A stretch of 64,000 bases of DNA from the NCBI RefSeq assembly GCF_039652615.1, contig NZ_JBDJAC010000009.1, positions 98,467 through 162,466 of the forward strand. Direction: 5' to 3'. A program made the position numbers and the translations under genes. Shown one piece after another: positions 42,121 to 51,339 of the stretch (position 1 is its first letter; every line of letters starts with the position of its first letter). Origin of the DNA: Fulvimarina sp039652615. GTDB taxonomy: Bacteria > Pseudomonadota > Alphaproteobacteria > Rhizobiales > Rhizobiaceae. The notes beneath the pieces are model-generated. The model did no database searches. It saw nothing but the letters and a program-made list of their open reading frames with translations, and had not been told where the DNA came from.

Positions 42121-42747
42121 ATGGAAATCGTTCAAAAGATACTTGAATGGTCATCCGGTCTTGCATTCGTTCCGAAGGTGCTGCTTTCATCTATTATTGG
42201 CTTGGTAGCTTTCTTTCTACTATCTGTCTTGTGGTCGTCGTCCCTTGGAATGCAGCGTCCAGATAACAATCGTCCAAAATCCGGCGCGGTAAATCTGCCG
42301 CCATACGCATTTTCATATAACGTTCTCGATTTGAGAGCCGAAAGTGGCGTGAAGATTTTAGATGAGCGTCAAGAGGGTAGGCGGATGGGTCAGTTACCAG
42401 ATGGCGTATATGGGTTTTCGCCGCCTTGGATGCTCAACACGGACCCAGAGGGTGTTGTTGGGGGAACTGGAATAGAAAAAATAGCGCTTTCGGCTGAACG
42501 CGGTGGCACAGCAGTAATGGAGGTGCATAAATCGGCCGGGGGCAATTTTTTCATTATCGCTTACTGTTCTCGTGATTTTGCTACTGTACTGGAAGATCCG
42601 TCTCGTAAAGAAAAAATCAGCATTGTTTTGTATTTTTTTCGGACAGAATTCGCCGACATCGCAATTCGAATTCCCTTGGACAGAATTGTTGACTGGTCGT
42701 CTCGACGAAGTGGTTCTTCTTCAGTCGTGGATAGTGTGTTGATATGA
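42121..42747 (+). CDS. AT-rich orphan protein with one N-terminal membrane segment
   Basis: I do not recognise this 208-residue protein. Residues 16-42 (FVPKVLLSSIIGLVAFFLLSVLWSSS is part of this segment) form one membrane span, followed by a soluble part with PPYAFSYNVLDLRAESGVKILDERQEG and a second weakly hydrophobic run. Its DNA is visibly AT-richer than genes on both sides, the strongest compositional shift in this half of the window, so it seems to have been acquired. Nevertheless its stop overlaps the following ABC ATPase start by four bases (ATGA), so it has been built into the operon. Confidence 0.7.
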   Translation: MEIVQKILEWSSGLAFVPKVLLSSIIGLVAFFLLSVLWSSSLGMQRPDNNRPKSGAVNLPPYAFSYNVLDLRAESGVKILDERQEGRRMGQLPDGVYGFSPPWMLNTDPEGVVGGTGIEKIALSAERGGTAVMEVHKSAGGNFFIIAYCSRDFATVLEDPSRKEKISIVLYFFRTEFADIAIRIPLDRIVDWSSRRSGSSSVVDSVLI

Positions 42748-43520
42748 ATCAAGTCATTGAAATATCTAAAGTTGACCTCATCTTCGAGACCGCCGATGCC
42801 CCGGTCCACGCCCTTAAGGACATCGACCTCGACATCCATGCCGGGGAATTCGTTTCTCTGATCGGCCCGTCCGGCTGCGGCAAGACCACGCTGCTCCGCG
42901 TCATAGCCGATCTCGAAACCCCGACCGGCGGATCGATCACCGTCAACGGCATGAGCCCGGAAGCGGCGCGCAAGGCGCGGGCCTATGGCTATGTCTTTCA
43001 GGCAGCGGCGCTTTTTCCCTGGCGCACGATCGAAAAGAATGTCGGCCTGCCGCTGGAGATCATGGGGATCGACAGGTCTGAGCGGGACCGCCGCGTGCGT
43101 GAGAATCTCGCGCTTGTGGACCTCAAGGATTTCGGCAGAAAGTTCCCCTGGCAACTCTCGGGCGGCATGCAGCAGCGCGCCTCGATCGCCCGCGCGCTCG
43201 CCGTCGAGCCGGACATGCTGTTGATGGACGAGCCCTTCGGCGCGCTGGACGAGATCGTCCGCGACCATCTGAACGAACAGCTGTTGAAGCTGTGGGCGCG
43301 CACAAAGAAGACCATCGTCTTCGTCACCCATTCGATTCCGGAAGCCGTGTTTCTGTCGACCCGCATCGTCGTGATGAGCCCGCGACCGGGGCGCATTCAC
43401 GAGATCATCGACTGCGATCTTGGCGAGGATCGCCCGCTCGACATCCGCGAGAGCCCGGAATTCTTGAAGATCGCCCACCGCGTACGCGACGGGCTGAGGG
43501 CGGGCCATGCCTATGATTGA
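42744..43520 (+). CDS. ABC transporter ATPase, SsuB/TauB/ThiZ type
   Basis: The 258-residue nucleotide-binding subunit has Walker A GPSGCGKTT near residues 43-51, signature LSGGMQQRAS near 139, and Walker B LLMDEPFGALDE near 158. The sequence class serves importers with NMT1/THI5-like receptors. It is followed by two permease genes and such a receptor. Context makes a pyrimidine, dihydropyrimidine or hydroxymethylpyrimidine substrate plausible, an inference from the neighbours. Confidence 0.93.
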   Translation: MNQVIEISKVDLIFETADAPVHALKDIDLDIHAGEFVSLIGPSGCGKTTLLRVIADLETPTGGSITVNGMSPEAARKARAYGYVFQAAALFPWRTIEKNVGLPLEIMGIDRSERDRRVRENLALVDLKDFGRKFPWQLSGGMQQRASIARALAVEPDMLLMDEPFGALDEIVRDHLNEQLLKLWARTKKTIVFVTHSIPEAVFLSTRIVVMSPRPGRIHEIIDCDLGEDRPLDIRESPEFLKIAHRVRDGLRAGHAYD

Positions 43521-43544
43521 GCGGTTCGAGACGGAGCACCGCCC

Positions 43545-44438
43545 ATGAGGCTCGGCGCGTTTATCACGGTCCTGCGGCTGAGGCTGCTGCCGATCCTGAC
43601 CGTCCTCGCCGGCATCGTGGCGCTCTGGTATCTCGGGGCGATCTGGCTGAACGCGCCTTTCGCCTATGATATGGCCGCCCGCGCCGACACCGAGCTTTCC
43701 TTCGGGGCGATGGTGGCCGACACGATGAGCCAGAAGCGCCCGGTCCTGCCCGCGCCCCATCAGGTCAAGGCGGAAATGTGGAAGACCATCGTCGACACCG
43801 CGCCCACCTCCAAGCGCAGCCTCCTCTACCACGCGTCGATCACGCTCTCCTCCACCCTCCTCGGCTTCCTCATGGGCACCGCGCTCGGCGTCGCGCTGGC
43901 GGTGGGCATCGTCCACTCCAAGGTGCTCGACAAGAGCCTGATGCCGTGGATCATCACCTCCCAGACGATCCCGATCCTCGCCATCGCGCCGATGATCATC
44001 GTCATCTTCGCGACGCAAGGGATCACCGGCCTCCTGCCGAAGTCGTTCATTTCCATGTATCTGGCCTTCTTTCCCGTCGCGGTCGGCATGGTGGCCGGGC
44101 TGAGATCGCCGGACGGCATGCATCTCGACCTCATGCGCACCTACAACGCATCGGGCCCGCAGACGCTGGCCAAGCTCCGGTGGCCGGCCGCAATGCCCTA
44201 TCTCTTCGCCTCCATGAAAGTTGCCGTTGCCATCGCCCTTGTCGGCGCGATCGTCGGCGAACTGCCCACCGGCGCGGTTTCAGGCCTCGGCGCGCGGCTT
44301 CTGGCGGGCTCCTATTACGGCCAGACCGTGCAGATCTGGAGCGCCCTGATGACAGCCGCGATTCTGGCCGCGATCCTCGTGATGCTGATCGATTTCGCCG
44401 GCCGCGTCGTAAACCGTCGGATGGGAGTGCAGGCGTGA
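43545..44438 (+). CDS. ABC transporter permease 1
   Basis: The 297-residue membrane protein of the BPD_transp_1 type has about six hydrophobic segments; the loop RTYNASGPQTLAKLRWPAAMPYLFASMKVAV is the EAA-type contact with the ATPase. It is 24 bases after the ATPase gene and overlaps the second permease by four bases (GTGA). The two permeases probably form a heterodimeric channel for the NMT1-type importer. Confidence 0.9.
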   Translation: MRLGAFITVLRLRLLPILTVLAGIVALWYLGAIWLNAPFAYDMAARADTELSFGAMVADTMSQKRPVLPAPHQVKAEMWKTIVDTAPTSKRSLLYHASITLSSTLLGFLMGTALGVALAVGIVHSKVLDKSLMPWIITSQTIPILAIAPMIIVIFATQGITGLLPKSFISMYLAFFPVAVGMVAGLRSPDGMHLDLMRTYNASGPQTLAKLRWPAAMPYLFASMKVAVAIALVGAIVGELPTGAVSGLGARLLAGSYYGQTVQIWSALMTAAILAAILVMLIDFAGRVVNRRMGVQA

Positions 44439-45304
44439 GTGGGTCGACCATCCTTTATGTCGCGATCGCTGTCTGGGCGCTCACATTCGCGGCCAATCTC
44501 CGCCTTGCGCGCCTGCGCACCGGCAACACCTTCAGCCAGCGCGCGATCGATCTGACGATCCCGATCTTCTTCGGCATCGGGCTGCTGGTTCTCTGGGAAG
44601 GGATCACACGCGGTCTCGGCGTACCACAGGTCATCCTGCCGCCGCCCTCCATGATCTGGGACCGGATCACCGGTTCGGTCCCGACGCTTTGGGCCGACTT
44701 TCAGCAGACCTATCTGAAGGCCGTTCTCGCGGGCTACGCCATCGGCTGCGGCTCGGGCTTTCTCGCTGCCATCCTCATCGATCGCTCGCCGTTCCTGAGA
44801 GCCGGCATGCTGCCCGTCGGCAATCTCGTCTCGGCCCTGCCAATCATCGGAGTCGCCCCGATCATGGTCATGTGGTTCGGCTTCGACTGGCCCTCCAAGG
44901 CGGCGGTGGTCGTCATCATGACCTTCTTTCCCATGATGGTGAACACGCTCGCGGGGCTTTCGGCGGCAAACCGGATGGAACGGGACCTGATGGCGACCTA
45001 CGCCTCGTCCTACTGGCAAAGCCTGCGCTATCTGCGCCTGCCCGCCGCCATGCCCTTCATCTTCAACGCGCTCAAGATCAACTCGACGCTAGCCCTCATC
45101 GGTGCCATCGTCGCGGAGTTCTTCGGCACGCCCATCGTCGGCATGGGCTTTCGCATCTCCACGGAGGTCGGGCGCATGAATGTCGACATGGTCTGGGCGG
45201 AGATCTTCGTCGCCGCTCTGGCCGGTTCGATCTCCTACGGCCTTCTCGCGCTCGCCGAGCGGGCCGTCACCTTCTGGCATCCCTCCAACCGCCGCAGGGC
45301 ATGA
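44435..45304 (+). CDS. ABC transporter permease 2
   Basis: 289 residues from GTG 44435, which overlaps the first permease stop. The EAA loop ATYASSYWQSLRYLRLPAAMPFIFNALKIN is present, with six hydrophobic segments. A longer frame to 43778 is a shadow of the upstream gene. Forms the channel with the first permease. The receptor gene starts 42 bases later. Confidence 0.9.
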   Translation: MSGSTILYVAIAVWALTFAANLRLARLRTGNTFSQRAIDLTIPIFFGIGLLVLWEGITRGLGVPQVILPPPSMIWDRITGSVPTLWADFQQTYLKAVLAGYAIGCGSGFLAAILIDRSPFLRAGMLPVGNLVSALPIIGVAPIMVMWFGFDWPSKAAVVVIMTFFPMMVNTLAGLSAANRMERDLMATYASSYWQSLRYLRLPAAMPFIFNALKINSTLALIGAIVAEFFGTPIVGMGFRISTEVGRMNVDMVWAEIFVAALAGSISYGLLALAERAVTFWHPSNRRRA

Positions 45305-45346
45305 CACCTCTTTTTCGCTTCACGTAACCTCAACAAGGAAACCGCC

Positions 45347-46372
45347 ATGAATCTGAAGACCCTGATGGGCCTCACCGTCGCCACAGTGCTGACGCTCGGC
45401 GCCGGCACCGCCGCCGCGATCGCCCAGGAGATGGACGATGTCACCCTGCAGCTGAAATGGGTGACCCAGGCTCAGTTCGCCGGCTATTACGTGGCTGAAG
45501 ACAAGGGCTTCTACGAGGATGCTGGCCTCAACGTCACCATCAAGCCCGGCGGGCCGGACATCGCGCCGCCCCAGGTGCTGGCCGGCGGCGGGGCCGACGT
45601 GATCGTCGACTGGATGCCGTCAGCCCTTGCCAGCCGCGAAAAGGGCGTACCGCTCGTCAACATCGCCCAGCCCTTCAAGCGCTCCGGCATGCAGCTCACC
45701 TGCCTGAAGGAAACGGGCATCGAAAGCCCGGAAGATTTCAAGGGGCGCACGCTCGGCGTCTGGTTCTTCGGCAACGAGTATCCGTTCCTGTCCTGGATGT
45801 CGAAGCTCGATATCCCCACCAATGGCGGCGAGAACGGTGTCGAGGTGCTGAAGCAGGGCTTCAACGTCGATCCGCTGATCCAGAAGCAGGCCGACTGCAT
45901 CTCCACCATGACCTATAACGAATACTGGCAGGTGATCGACGCCGGCTATACGCCCGAGGATCTCGTCGTCTTCAACTATACCGATCAGGGCGTCGCGACG
46001 CTGGAGGATGGCCTCTACGTGAACGAAGCCGATCTGGAAGATCCCGCGAAGGTCGACATCTATGCGCGCTTCGTCGCCGCCTCGATGAAAGGCTGGGATT
46101 ATGCCCGCGAGCACCCGCAGGAAGCCGCCGAGATCGTTCTCGAAAACGATGCCACCGGTGCCCAGACCGAAGAGCATCAAGTCCGCATGATGGAAGAAAT
46201 CAACAAGCTCACGGAAGGCTCCGACGGCACCCTCGACGTCTCCGCGGCGCAAGCGACGGTCGACACGCTGATGTCCGGTGGCTCGGACCCGGTCATCACG
46301 AAGAAGCCGGAAGGCGCCTGGACCGACGTGGTCACGAACAAGGCCAAAGAGATGAGCAAGTCGCAGCAGTAA
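45347..46372 (+). CDS. ABC transporter receptor, NMT1/THI5-like
   Basis: This 341-residue periplasmic protein has a signal peptide (to about AIAQE, residue 27) and the NMT1/THI5 motif LQLKWVTQAQFAGYYVAEDKGFYEDAGLNV near 33-62. Such receptors bind hydroxymethylpyrimidine, pyrimidine or sulfonate-like ligands. Two cysteines in the middle (QLTCLKETG, QADCISTM) could form a disulfide. Its place after dihydropyrimidinase suggests it captures pyrimidine bases or hydantoins for the catabolic operon. A hairpin at 46461-46495 follows. Confidence 0.9.
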   Translation: MNLKTLMGLTVATVLTLGAGTAAAIAQEMDDVTLQLKWVTQAQFAGYYVAEDKGFYEDAGLNVTIKPGGPDIAPPQVLAGGGADVIVDWMPSALASREKGVPLVNIAQPFKRSGMQLTCLKETGIESPEDFKGRTLGVWFFGNEYPFLSWMSKLDIPTNGGENGVEVLKQGFNVDPLIQKQADCISTMTYNEYWQVIDAGYTPEDLVVFNYTDQGVATLEDGLYVNEADLEDPAKVDIYARFVAASMKGWDYAREHPQEAAEIVLENDATGAQTEEHQVRMMEEINKLTEGSDGTLDVSAAQATVDTLMSGGSDPVITKKPEGAWTDVVTNKAKEMSKSQQ

Positions 46373-46460
46373 GCGCGCGCGGTATTACCTCTTCGCCAAG
46401 GCTCATGCCGGCGGACCTTCGAAACCATCGGCTTCGGGGGATCGGCGGCATCACATCCGA

Positions 46461-46495
46461 GGGAGACGGGCAGCCTCCAATTCGGCCCGTCTCCC
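46461..46495 (+). terminator. Hairpin separating the two transporter operons
   Basis: GGGAGACGGGC (46461-46471) and GCCCGTCTCCC (46485-46495) pair perfectly over 11 bases around a 13-base loop. The following bases (GCTTCTCTC) are pyrimidine-rich but not a clean T-run. It lies 88 bases after the receptor stop and likely ends that operon. Confidence 0.65.
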
Positions 46496-46607
46496 GCTTC
46501 TCTCACTCGACAAAGCTTGGACTTTGCGCTTTCCTCCAGAACATATCCTGACACGCGGACCATGGCCGCCAAAGACGGCAAACCCCTCAAGAACAAGGAA
46601 GAATTAT

Positions 46608-47606
46608 ATGCGTCTTACCTGGATTGCGGCGGCTGCCGCTGCGCTTATTGCCACGCAGGTTCAGGCAGCCGAGGTCAAACCCGCCATCGTCTACGATCTC
46701 GGCGGCAAGTTCGACAAATCCTTCAACGAGGCGGCCTATAACGGCGCCGAGCGCTACGAGAAGGAAACCGGCACCGAGTATCGCGATTTCGAGGTCCAGT
46801 CGGACTCCCAGCGCGAACAGGCCCTTCGAAACTTCGCGCGCAAGGGCTTCGATCCGGTGATCGGCATCGGTTTCTCGCAGGCCCAGTCGATCGAAAAGGT
46901 CGCCGAAGAATATCCCGACACCCATTTCGTGATCGTCGATGCCGTCGTCGACAAGCCGAATGTCCGATCGATCCTCTTCAAGGAAGAACAGGGGTCCTAT
47001 CTCGTCGGCATGCTCGCGGCCATGGCGTCGGAAACCGACAAGATCGGCTTCGTCGGCGGCATGGACATCCCGCTCATCCGCAAGTTCGCTTGCGGCTATG
47101 TGGAGGGCGCGAAGGCCGTCAATCCCGACATCACGGTCTATGAGAACATGACCGGCACGACCGGCGCTGCCTGGAACGATCCGGTGCGCGGCGGCGAGCT
47201 TGCCAAATCCCAGTTCGATCAGGGCGCGGACGTCGTCTATCACGCGGCGGGTGGCACCGGCCTCGGCGTTCTTCAGGCGGCGGCGGATGCCGGCAAGCTC
47301 GGCATCGGCGTCGATTCCAACCAGAACATGACCCATCCGGGCTCGGTCCTCACCTCCATGGTCAAGCGCGTCGACAATGCGGTCTACGATACGATCGAGG
47401 ATGTCGCGAACGGCGAATGGACGGCGGGCGTCGAAGAACTCGGTTTGAAGCAGGACGGTGTCGCCTGGGCGCTCGACGAGAACAATCGGGAACTCATCAC
47501 CGAAGAGATGGAGACCCGCGTCGGCGACGCACGCGAGAAGATCATCGCGGGCGAGATCGAGGTCCACGATTACATGTCCGACGATTCCTGCCCCGCGAAA
47601 TCGTAA
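46608..47606 (+). CDS. BMP family ABC receptor, nucleoside type
   Basis: A 332-residue periplasmic receptor of the Bmp/PnrA family. AAGGAAG precedes the ATG at 46608; the signal peptide MRLTWIAAAAAALIATQVQA is cleaved before AEVKPAIVYDLGGKFDKSFNEAAYNGAERY. No lipobox cysteine is seen, so it is soluble in the periplasm. BMP receptors such as PnrA bind purine and pyrimidine nucleosides. It is followed by matching ATPase and two permeases and then by nucleoside phosphorylases. Confidence 0.93.
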   Translation: MRLTWIAAAAAALIATQVQAAEVKPAIVYDLGGKFDKSFNEAAYNGAERYEKETGTEYRDFEVQSDSQREQALRNFARKGFDPVIGIGFSQAQSIEKVAEEYPDTHFVIVDAVVDKPNVRSILFKEEQGSYLVGMLAAMASETDKIGFVGGMDIPLIRKFACGYVEGAKAVNPDITVYENMTGTTGAAWNDPVRGGELAKSQFDQGADVVYHAAGGTGLGVLQAAADAGKLGIGVDSNQNMTHPGSVLTSMVKRVDNAVYDTIEDVANGEWTAGVEELGLKQDGVAWALDENNRELITEEMETRVGDAREKIIAGEIEVHDYMSDDSCPAKS

Positions 47607-47619
47607 GGGCGACGCACTG

Positions 47620-49206
47620 GTGAACAACATGCAACGCTCGGCCCATTCGGGTGCGGCGTCGGGGACGGTGGTGGGTGATCCGCCGCCGGCCATCGAGCTG
47701 ATCGGCATCGACAAGAGCTTCGGCCCGGTTCGTGCCAATCGGAACATCCACCTCAAGGTTGATAAGGGCACGATCCACGGCATCGTCGGTGAAAACGGAG
47801 CCGGCAAGTCGACCCTGATGTCGATCCTATACGGCTTCTATCAGGCCGACGGCGGAGACATCCTGGTCGATGGGCGGACGGTGGATATTCGCTCGTCGGA
47901 CGATGCGATCGCCGCCGGTATCGGCATGGTGTTCCAGCACTTCATGCTGGTCGAGACCTTTACCGTGCTCGAAAACGTCATGCTCGGTGTCGAGGGCGGC
48001 GCCCGGCTGAAAGGCGGCGTCGCGAAGGTCCGGGCGGAGCTTCAGCGGCTCGAACGGGACTTCGCGCTGGAGGTCGATCCCGACGCCGTCGTCGGGGACC
48101 TGCCGGTCGGGCTGCAACAGCGCGTCGAGATCCTGAAGGCGCTCTATCGCGGTGCCGAGACCCTGATCCTCGACGAGCCGACCGGCGTTCTGACGCCGGC
48201 AGAGGCCGATCATCTCTTCCGCATTCTTGCCCAGCTTCGCGACGAGGGCCGGACGGTCATCCTGATCACCCACAAGCTGCGCGAAATCATGGAAGCGACC
48301 GATGCCGTCTCGGTGATGCGCAAGGGCGAGATCGTCGCGACAATGAAGACCTCCGAGACCTCGCCGGCCGAGCTCGCCGAGGAGATGGTGGGCCGCAGGG
48401 TTCTTCTGCGTGTCGACAAGGAGCCGGCGAAACCCGGTCGCCCTCTTCTGGAGGCGCGCGGCCTATCACTGACCGACAAGCGCGGCGTGAAACTGCTTCA
48501 GGATGCGAGCTTTTCGATCAAGGCCGGCGAAATCGTGGGCGTTGCGGGCGTCGCCGGCAACGGCCAGTCGGAACTTCTGGAGGTTCTCTCCGGCATGCGC
48601 ACGGCCACCGGCGGCACGCTTCATATCGACGGAGAGCCCGTCGATCTCGCCATTCCCGCTGACGCCGCCGCCCGTCGCAAGCTGGGCCTTGCCCATGTAC
48701 CGGAAGATCGCCATCGCGCCGGCCTCGTCACCGCCTTTTCGGCGGACGAAAACGCCATTCTCGGCTATCATCGCGATAGCAGCTATAGCAGCGGACTTCT
48801 TCTCGACCGCGCGGCGATCCGCAAGCAAGCCGAAGCCTATGTCGAGCAATACGATGTCCGACCGCCAGATCCGAGCCTGAAGGCCGCGAACTTTTCCGGC
48901 GGCAACCAGCAGAAGATCGTGCTTGCCCGCGAGATGGAGCGCGCACCGAAGATCCTCCTTGTCGGCCAGCCGACCCGGGGCGTCGACATCGGCGCCATCG
49001 AATTCATTCACGCCCGTCTCATCGAAATGCGCGACGCGGGTTGCGCCATTCTCCTCGTCTCGGTCGAGCTCGACGAGATCCGCGGGCTCTCCGATCGCAT
49101 TCTCGTGATGTGCGGGGGGCGAATCGTCGGCGAACGCGGCCCCGAGGCGAGCGAGGGCGAACTCGGCCTCCTGATGACAGGCATGAGTGCCGAGGAGAGC
49201 GCATAA
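47620..49206 (+). CDS. Nucleoside ABC importer ATPase with two nucleotide-binding domains
   Basis: 528 residues from GTG 47620 (ATG 47629 is an alternative). Domain one has GENGAGKST near residues 49-57 and LILDEPTGV; domain two has GVAGNGQSE near 309 with a changed Walker A, and FSGGNQQKIVLAREMERAP followed by LLVGQPTRGVDIGAIEFIH near 430-465. Duplicated ATPases of this kind serve BMP-type importers. It overlaps the permease start by one base (TAATG). A weaker second site is usual in the family. Confidence 0.93.
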   Translation: MNNMQRSAHSGAASGTVVGDPPPAIELIGIDKSFGPVRANRNIHLKVDKGTIHGIVGENGAGKSTLMSILYGFYQADGGDILVDGRTVDIRSSDDAIAAGIGMVFQHFMLVETFTVLENVMLGVEGGARLKGGVAKVRAELQRLERDFALEVDPDAVVGDLPVGLQQRVEILKALYRGAETLILDEPTGVLTPAEADHLFRILAQLRDEGRTVILITHKLREIMEATDAVSVMRKGEIVATMKTSETSPAELAEEMVGRRVLLRVDKEPAKPGRPLLEARGLSLTDKRGVKLLQDASFSIKAGEIVGVAGVAGNGQSELLEVLSGMRTATGGTLHIDGEPVDLAIPADAAARRKLGLAHVPEDRHRAGLVTAFSADENAILGYHRDSSYSSGLLLDRAAIRKQAEAYVEQYDVRPPDPSLKAANFSGGNQQKIVLAREMERAPKILLVGQPTRGVDIGAIEFIHARLIEMRDAGCAILLVSVELDEIRGLSDRILVMCGGRIVGERGPEASEGELGLLMTGMSAEESA

Positions 49207-50369
49207 TGGCGAATATCGCGGCAAAGCGCGGCGGATCGGGCAAGCTGCCGGGCTGGATCGACTATGGGGTCATTCCGCTTCTGAACGTGGCGGCGGCCTT
49301 TCTCGTCTCCGGCCTTGTCGTTCTCCTCATCGGGGAGAACCCGCTCGAAGCCGTCGGCTATCTCCTCTACGGCGCGCTCGGCTATGGCGAGGGGATCGGC
49401 TTCACCCTGTTCTATGCCACCAATTTCATGCTGACAGGTCTTGCCGTCGCCGTCGCCTTCCATGCCGGCCTCTTCAATATCGGCGGCGAGGGTCAGGCCT
49501 ATCTGGGCGGGCTCGGCTGTGCGCTCGCAGCCCTTATGCTGGACCAGTACGTCCCCTGGTGGGTGACGTTTCCGGTCGCGCTGGTCCTGTCTGCGGCCTT
49601 CGGCGCGGCCTGGGCTCTCATCCCCGGCTGGCTTGCGGCCAAGCGGGGCAGCCACATCGTCATCACGACGATCATGTTCAATTTCATCGCAGCGAGCTTC
49701 ATGGTCTGGCTGCTGGTGGAAGTTCTCTCGCCGGCCGGCTCCATGCAACCGGAAACGCGAACCTTCGGGCCCGGCGGCTCGCTGCCGAAGCTCGACGGGC
49801 TGTTCTCGCTGATCGGGATCGACATCGGCTCCTCGCCGCTCAATCTCTCCTTCATCGTTGCGCTTCTCGCCTGTGTCTTCGTTTATGTCCTGATCTGGCG
49901 CACCAAACTCGGCTACGAAATCCGCACCCTCGGATACAGCCCGACGGCAGCGCTCTATGCCGGCATCTCCCCGGTCCGCATCACCGTGATCGCCATGATG
50001 ATTTCCGGCGCGCTCGCCGGGCTGATGGCGCTCAATCCGGTGCTTGGCGACCAGCAGCGCCTGCAGATCGATTTCGTCGGCGGGGCCGGCTTCGTGGGGA
50101 TCGCCGTCGCGCTGATGGGCCGGGCCCATCCGGTCGGCATCGTGCTCGCCTCGATCCTGTTTGGCATGCTCTATCAGGGCGGTGCGGAGCTTGCCTTCGA
50201 CATGCCCTCGATCAGCCGCGACATGATCGTCGTCATTCAGGGCCTCGTCATTCTCTTCGCCGGCGCGCTGGAGCACATGTTCCGGCCGGGCCTGACACGC
50301 GGCTGGTTGCTGATCTCCGGGCCACGAGAGGCCGGAACCGGCGCAGAACCGATGGAGGCCGGACGCTGA
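49206..50369 (+). CDS. Nucleoside ABC importer permease 1
   Basis: 387 residues from the ATG at 49206, overlapping the ATPase stop. The family motif FHAGLFNIGGEGQAYLGGL near 91-109 and KRGSHIVITTIMFNFIAAS near 151 are present, with about ten hydrophobic segments. The C-terminus is soluble (REAGTGAEPMEAGR). It overlaps the second permease by one base (TGATG). Together with permease 2 it forms the channel of the BMP-type importer. Confidence 0.93.
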   Translation: MANIAAKRGGSGKLPGWIDYGVIPLLNVAAAFLVSGLVVLLIGENPLEAVGYLLYGALGYGEGIGFTLFYATNFMLTGLAVAVAFHAGLFNIGGEGQAYLGGLGCALAALMLDQYVPWWVTFPVALVLSAAFGAAWALIPGWLAAKRGSHIVITTIMFNFIAASFMVWLLVEVLSPAGSMQPETRTFGPGGSLPKLDGLFSLIGIDIGSSPLNLSFIVALLACVFVYVLIWRTKLGYEIRTLGYSPTAALYAGISPVRITVIAMMISGALAGLMALNPVLGDQQRLQIDFVGGAGFVGIAVALMGRAHPVGIVLASILFGMLYQGGAELAFDMPSISRDMIVVIQGLVILFAGALEHMFRPGLTRGWLLISGPREAGTGAEPMEAGR

Positions 50370-51337
50370 TGAGCTTCGACGCCCTGATCCTTCTCCTCGA
50401 TTCCACGGTCCGGCTGTCGGTTCCGTTGATCCTTGCGGCCCTCGGCGGCCTGTTTTCCGAGCGGGCCGGCGTCTTCGACATCGGCCTCGAAGGCAAGATG
50501 CTGATCGCCGCCTTCGCGGCGGCCTCCGTCGGCGCGGTCTATGGCTCGGCATGGCTGGCGCTTGGCGCGGGTATCGTCGCTTCGATTGCGCTGTCCCTCG
50601 TCCACGGCTTTGCCTCGATCACCCAGCGCGGCAATCAGATCGTCTCCGGTGTCGCGATCAACTTCCTCGCGGCAGGGCTGACGGCGTTCCTCGGCTTTGC
50701 GTGGTTTTCGCGCGGTGGCCAGACCCCGCCGCTACCGGCGAGCGGACGCTTCACTTCTCTCACCCTGCCCTTCGCCGATGCGGTGAGAGGCGTGCCGATC
50801 ATAGGACCGATCTACGCAACGCTCATCTCAGGCCACAACCTGATCGTCTACATCGCTTTCCTCGCGATCCCGCTGACGGCGTGGATCATCTACAAGACGC
50901 GCTTCGGCCTGCGGCTCAGGGCCGTCGGCGAGAACCCGGCGGCGGTCGATACGGCGGGCATCTCCGTCGCCTGGCTGCGCTACCGGGCGGTCATCATCTG
51001 CGGCGTCTTCTGCGGGCTCGCCGGGGCCTATCTTTCGATCGCGCAGTCGGCCGGCTTCGTCCGGGACATGACGGCGGGCAAGGGCTTCATCGCGCTCGCC
51101 GCCCTCATCTTCGCCAAATGGAAACCGTGGCCGCTTCTCGGCGCCTGCCTCCTCTTCGGCCTTCTCGATGCGAGCGCGATCCGGCTTCAGGGCGTTTCCC
51201 TGCCGCTGATTGGCGAAGTTCCTGTGCAGTTCATGCAGGCGCTTCCCTATATTCTCGTCGTCGTGCTTCTCGCCGGCTTCATCGGCAAGGCCATCCCGCC
51301 CCGGGCCGGCGGCGTTCCCTACGTCAAGGAACGCTGA
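50369..51337 (+). CDS. Nucleoside ABC importer permease 2
   Basis: 322 residues from the ATG at 50369. Family motifs LGGLFSERAGVFDIGLEGKMLIAAF near 25-49 and ITQRGNQIVSGVAINFLAAG near 87-106; about nine membrane segments. The phosphorylase gene begins within a few bases after the stop, which joins import and cleavage of nucleosides. Longer frames starting upstream are shadows of permease 1. Confidence 0.93.
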   Translation: MSFDALILLLDSTVRLSVPLILAALGGLFSERAGVFDIGLEGKMLIAAFAAASVGAVYGSAWLALGAGIVASIALSLVHGFASITQRGNQIVSGVAINFLAAGLTAFLGFAWFSRGGQTPPLPASGRFTSLTLPFADAVRGVPIIGPIYATLISGHNLIVYIAFLAIPLTAWIIYKTRFGLRLRAVGENPAAVDTAGISVAWLRYRAVIICGVFCGLAGAYLSIAQSAGFVRDMTAGKGFIALAALIFAKWKPWPLLGACLLFGLLDASAIRLQGVSLPLIGEVPVQFMQALPYILVVVLLAGFIGKAIPPRAGGVPYVKER

Positions 51338-51339
51338 GC

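Noticed and set aside
49187..50369. Long plus-strand frame joined in front of the second nucleoside permease
   Set aside because: The part before 50369 is a frame-shifted shadow of permease 1; the permease 2 family starts at the ATG at 50369.
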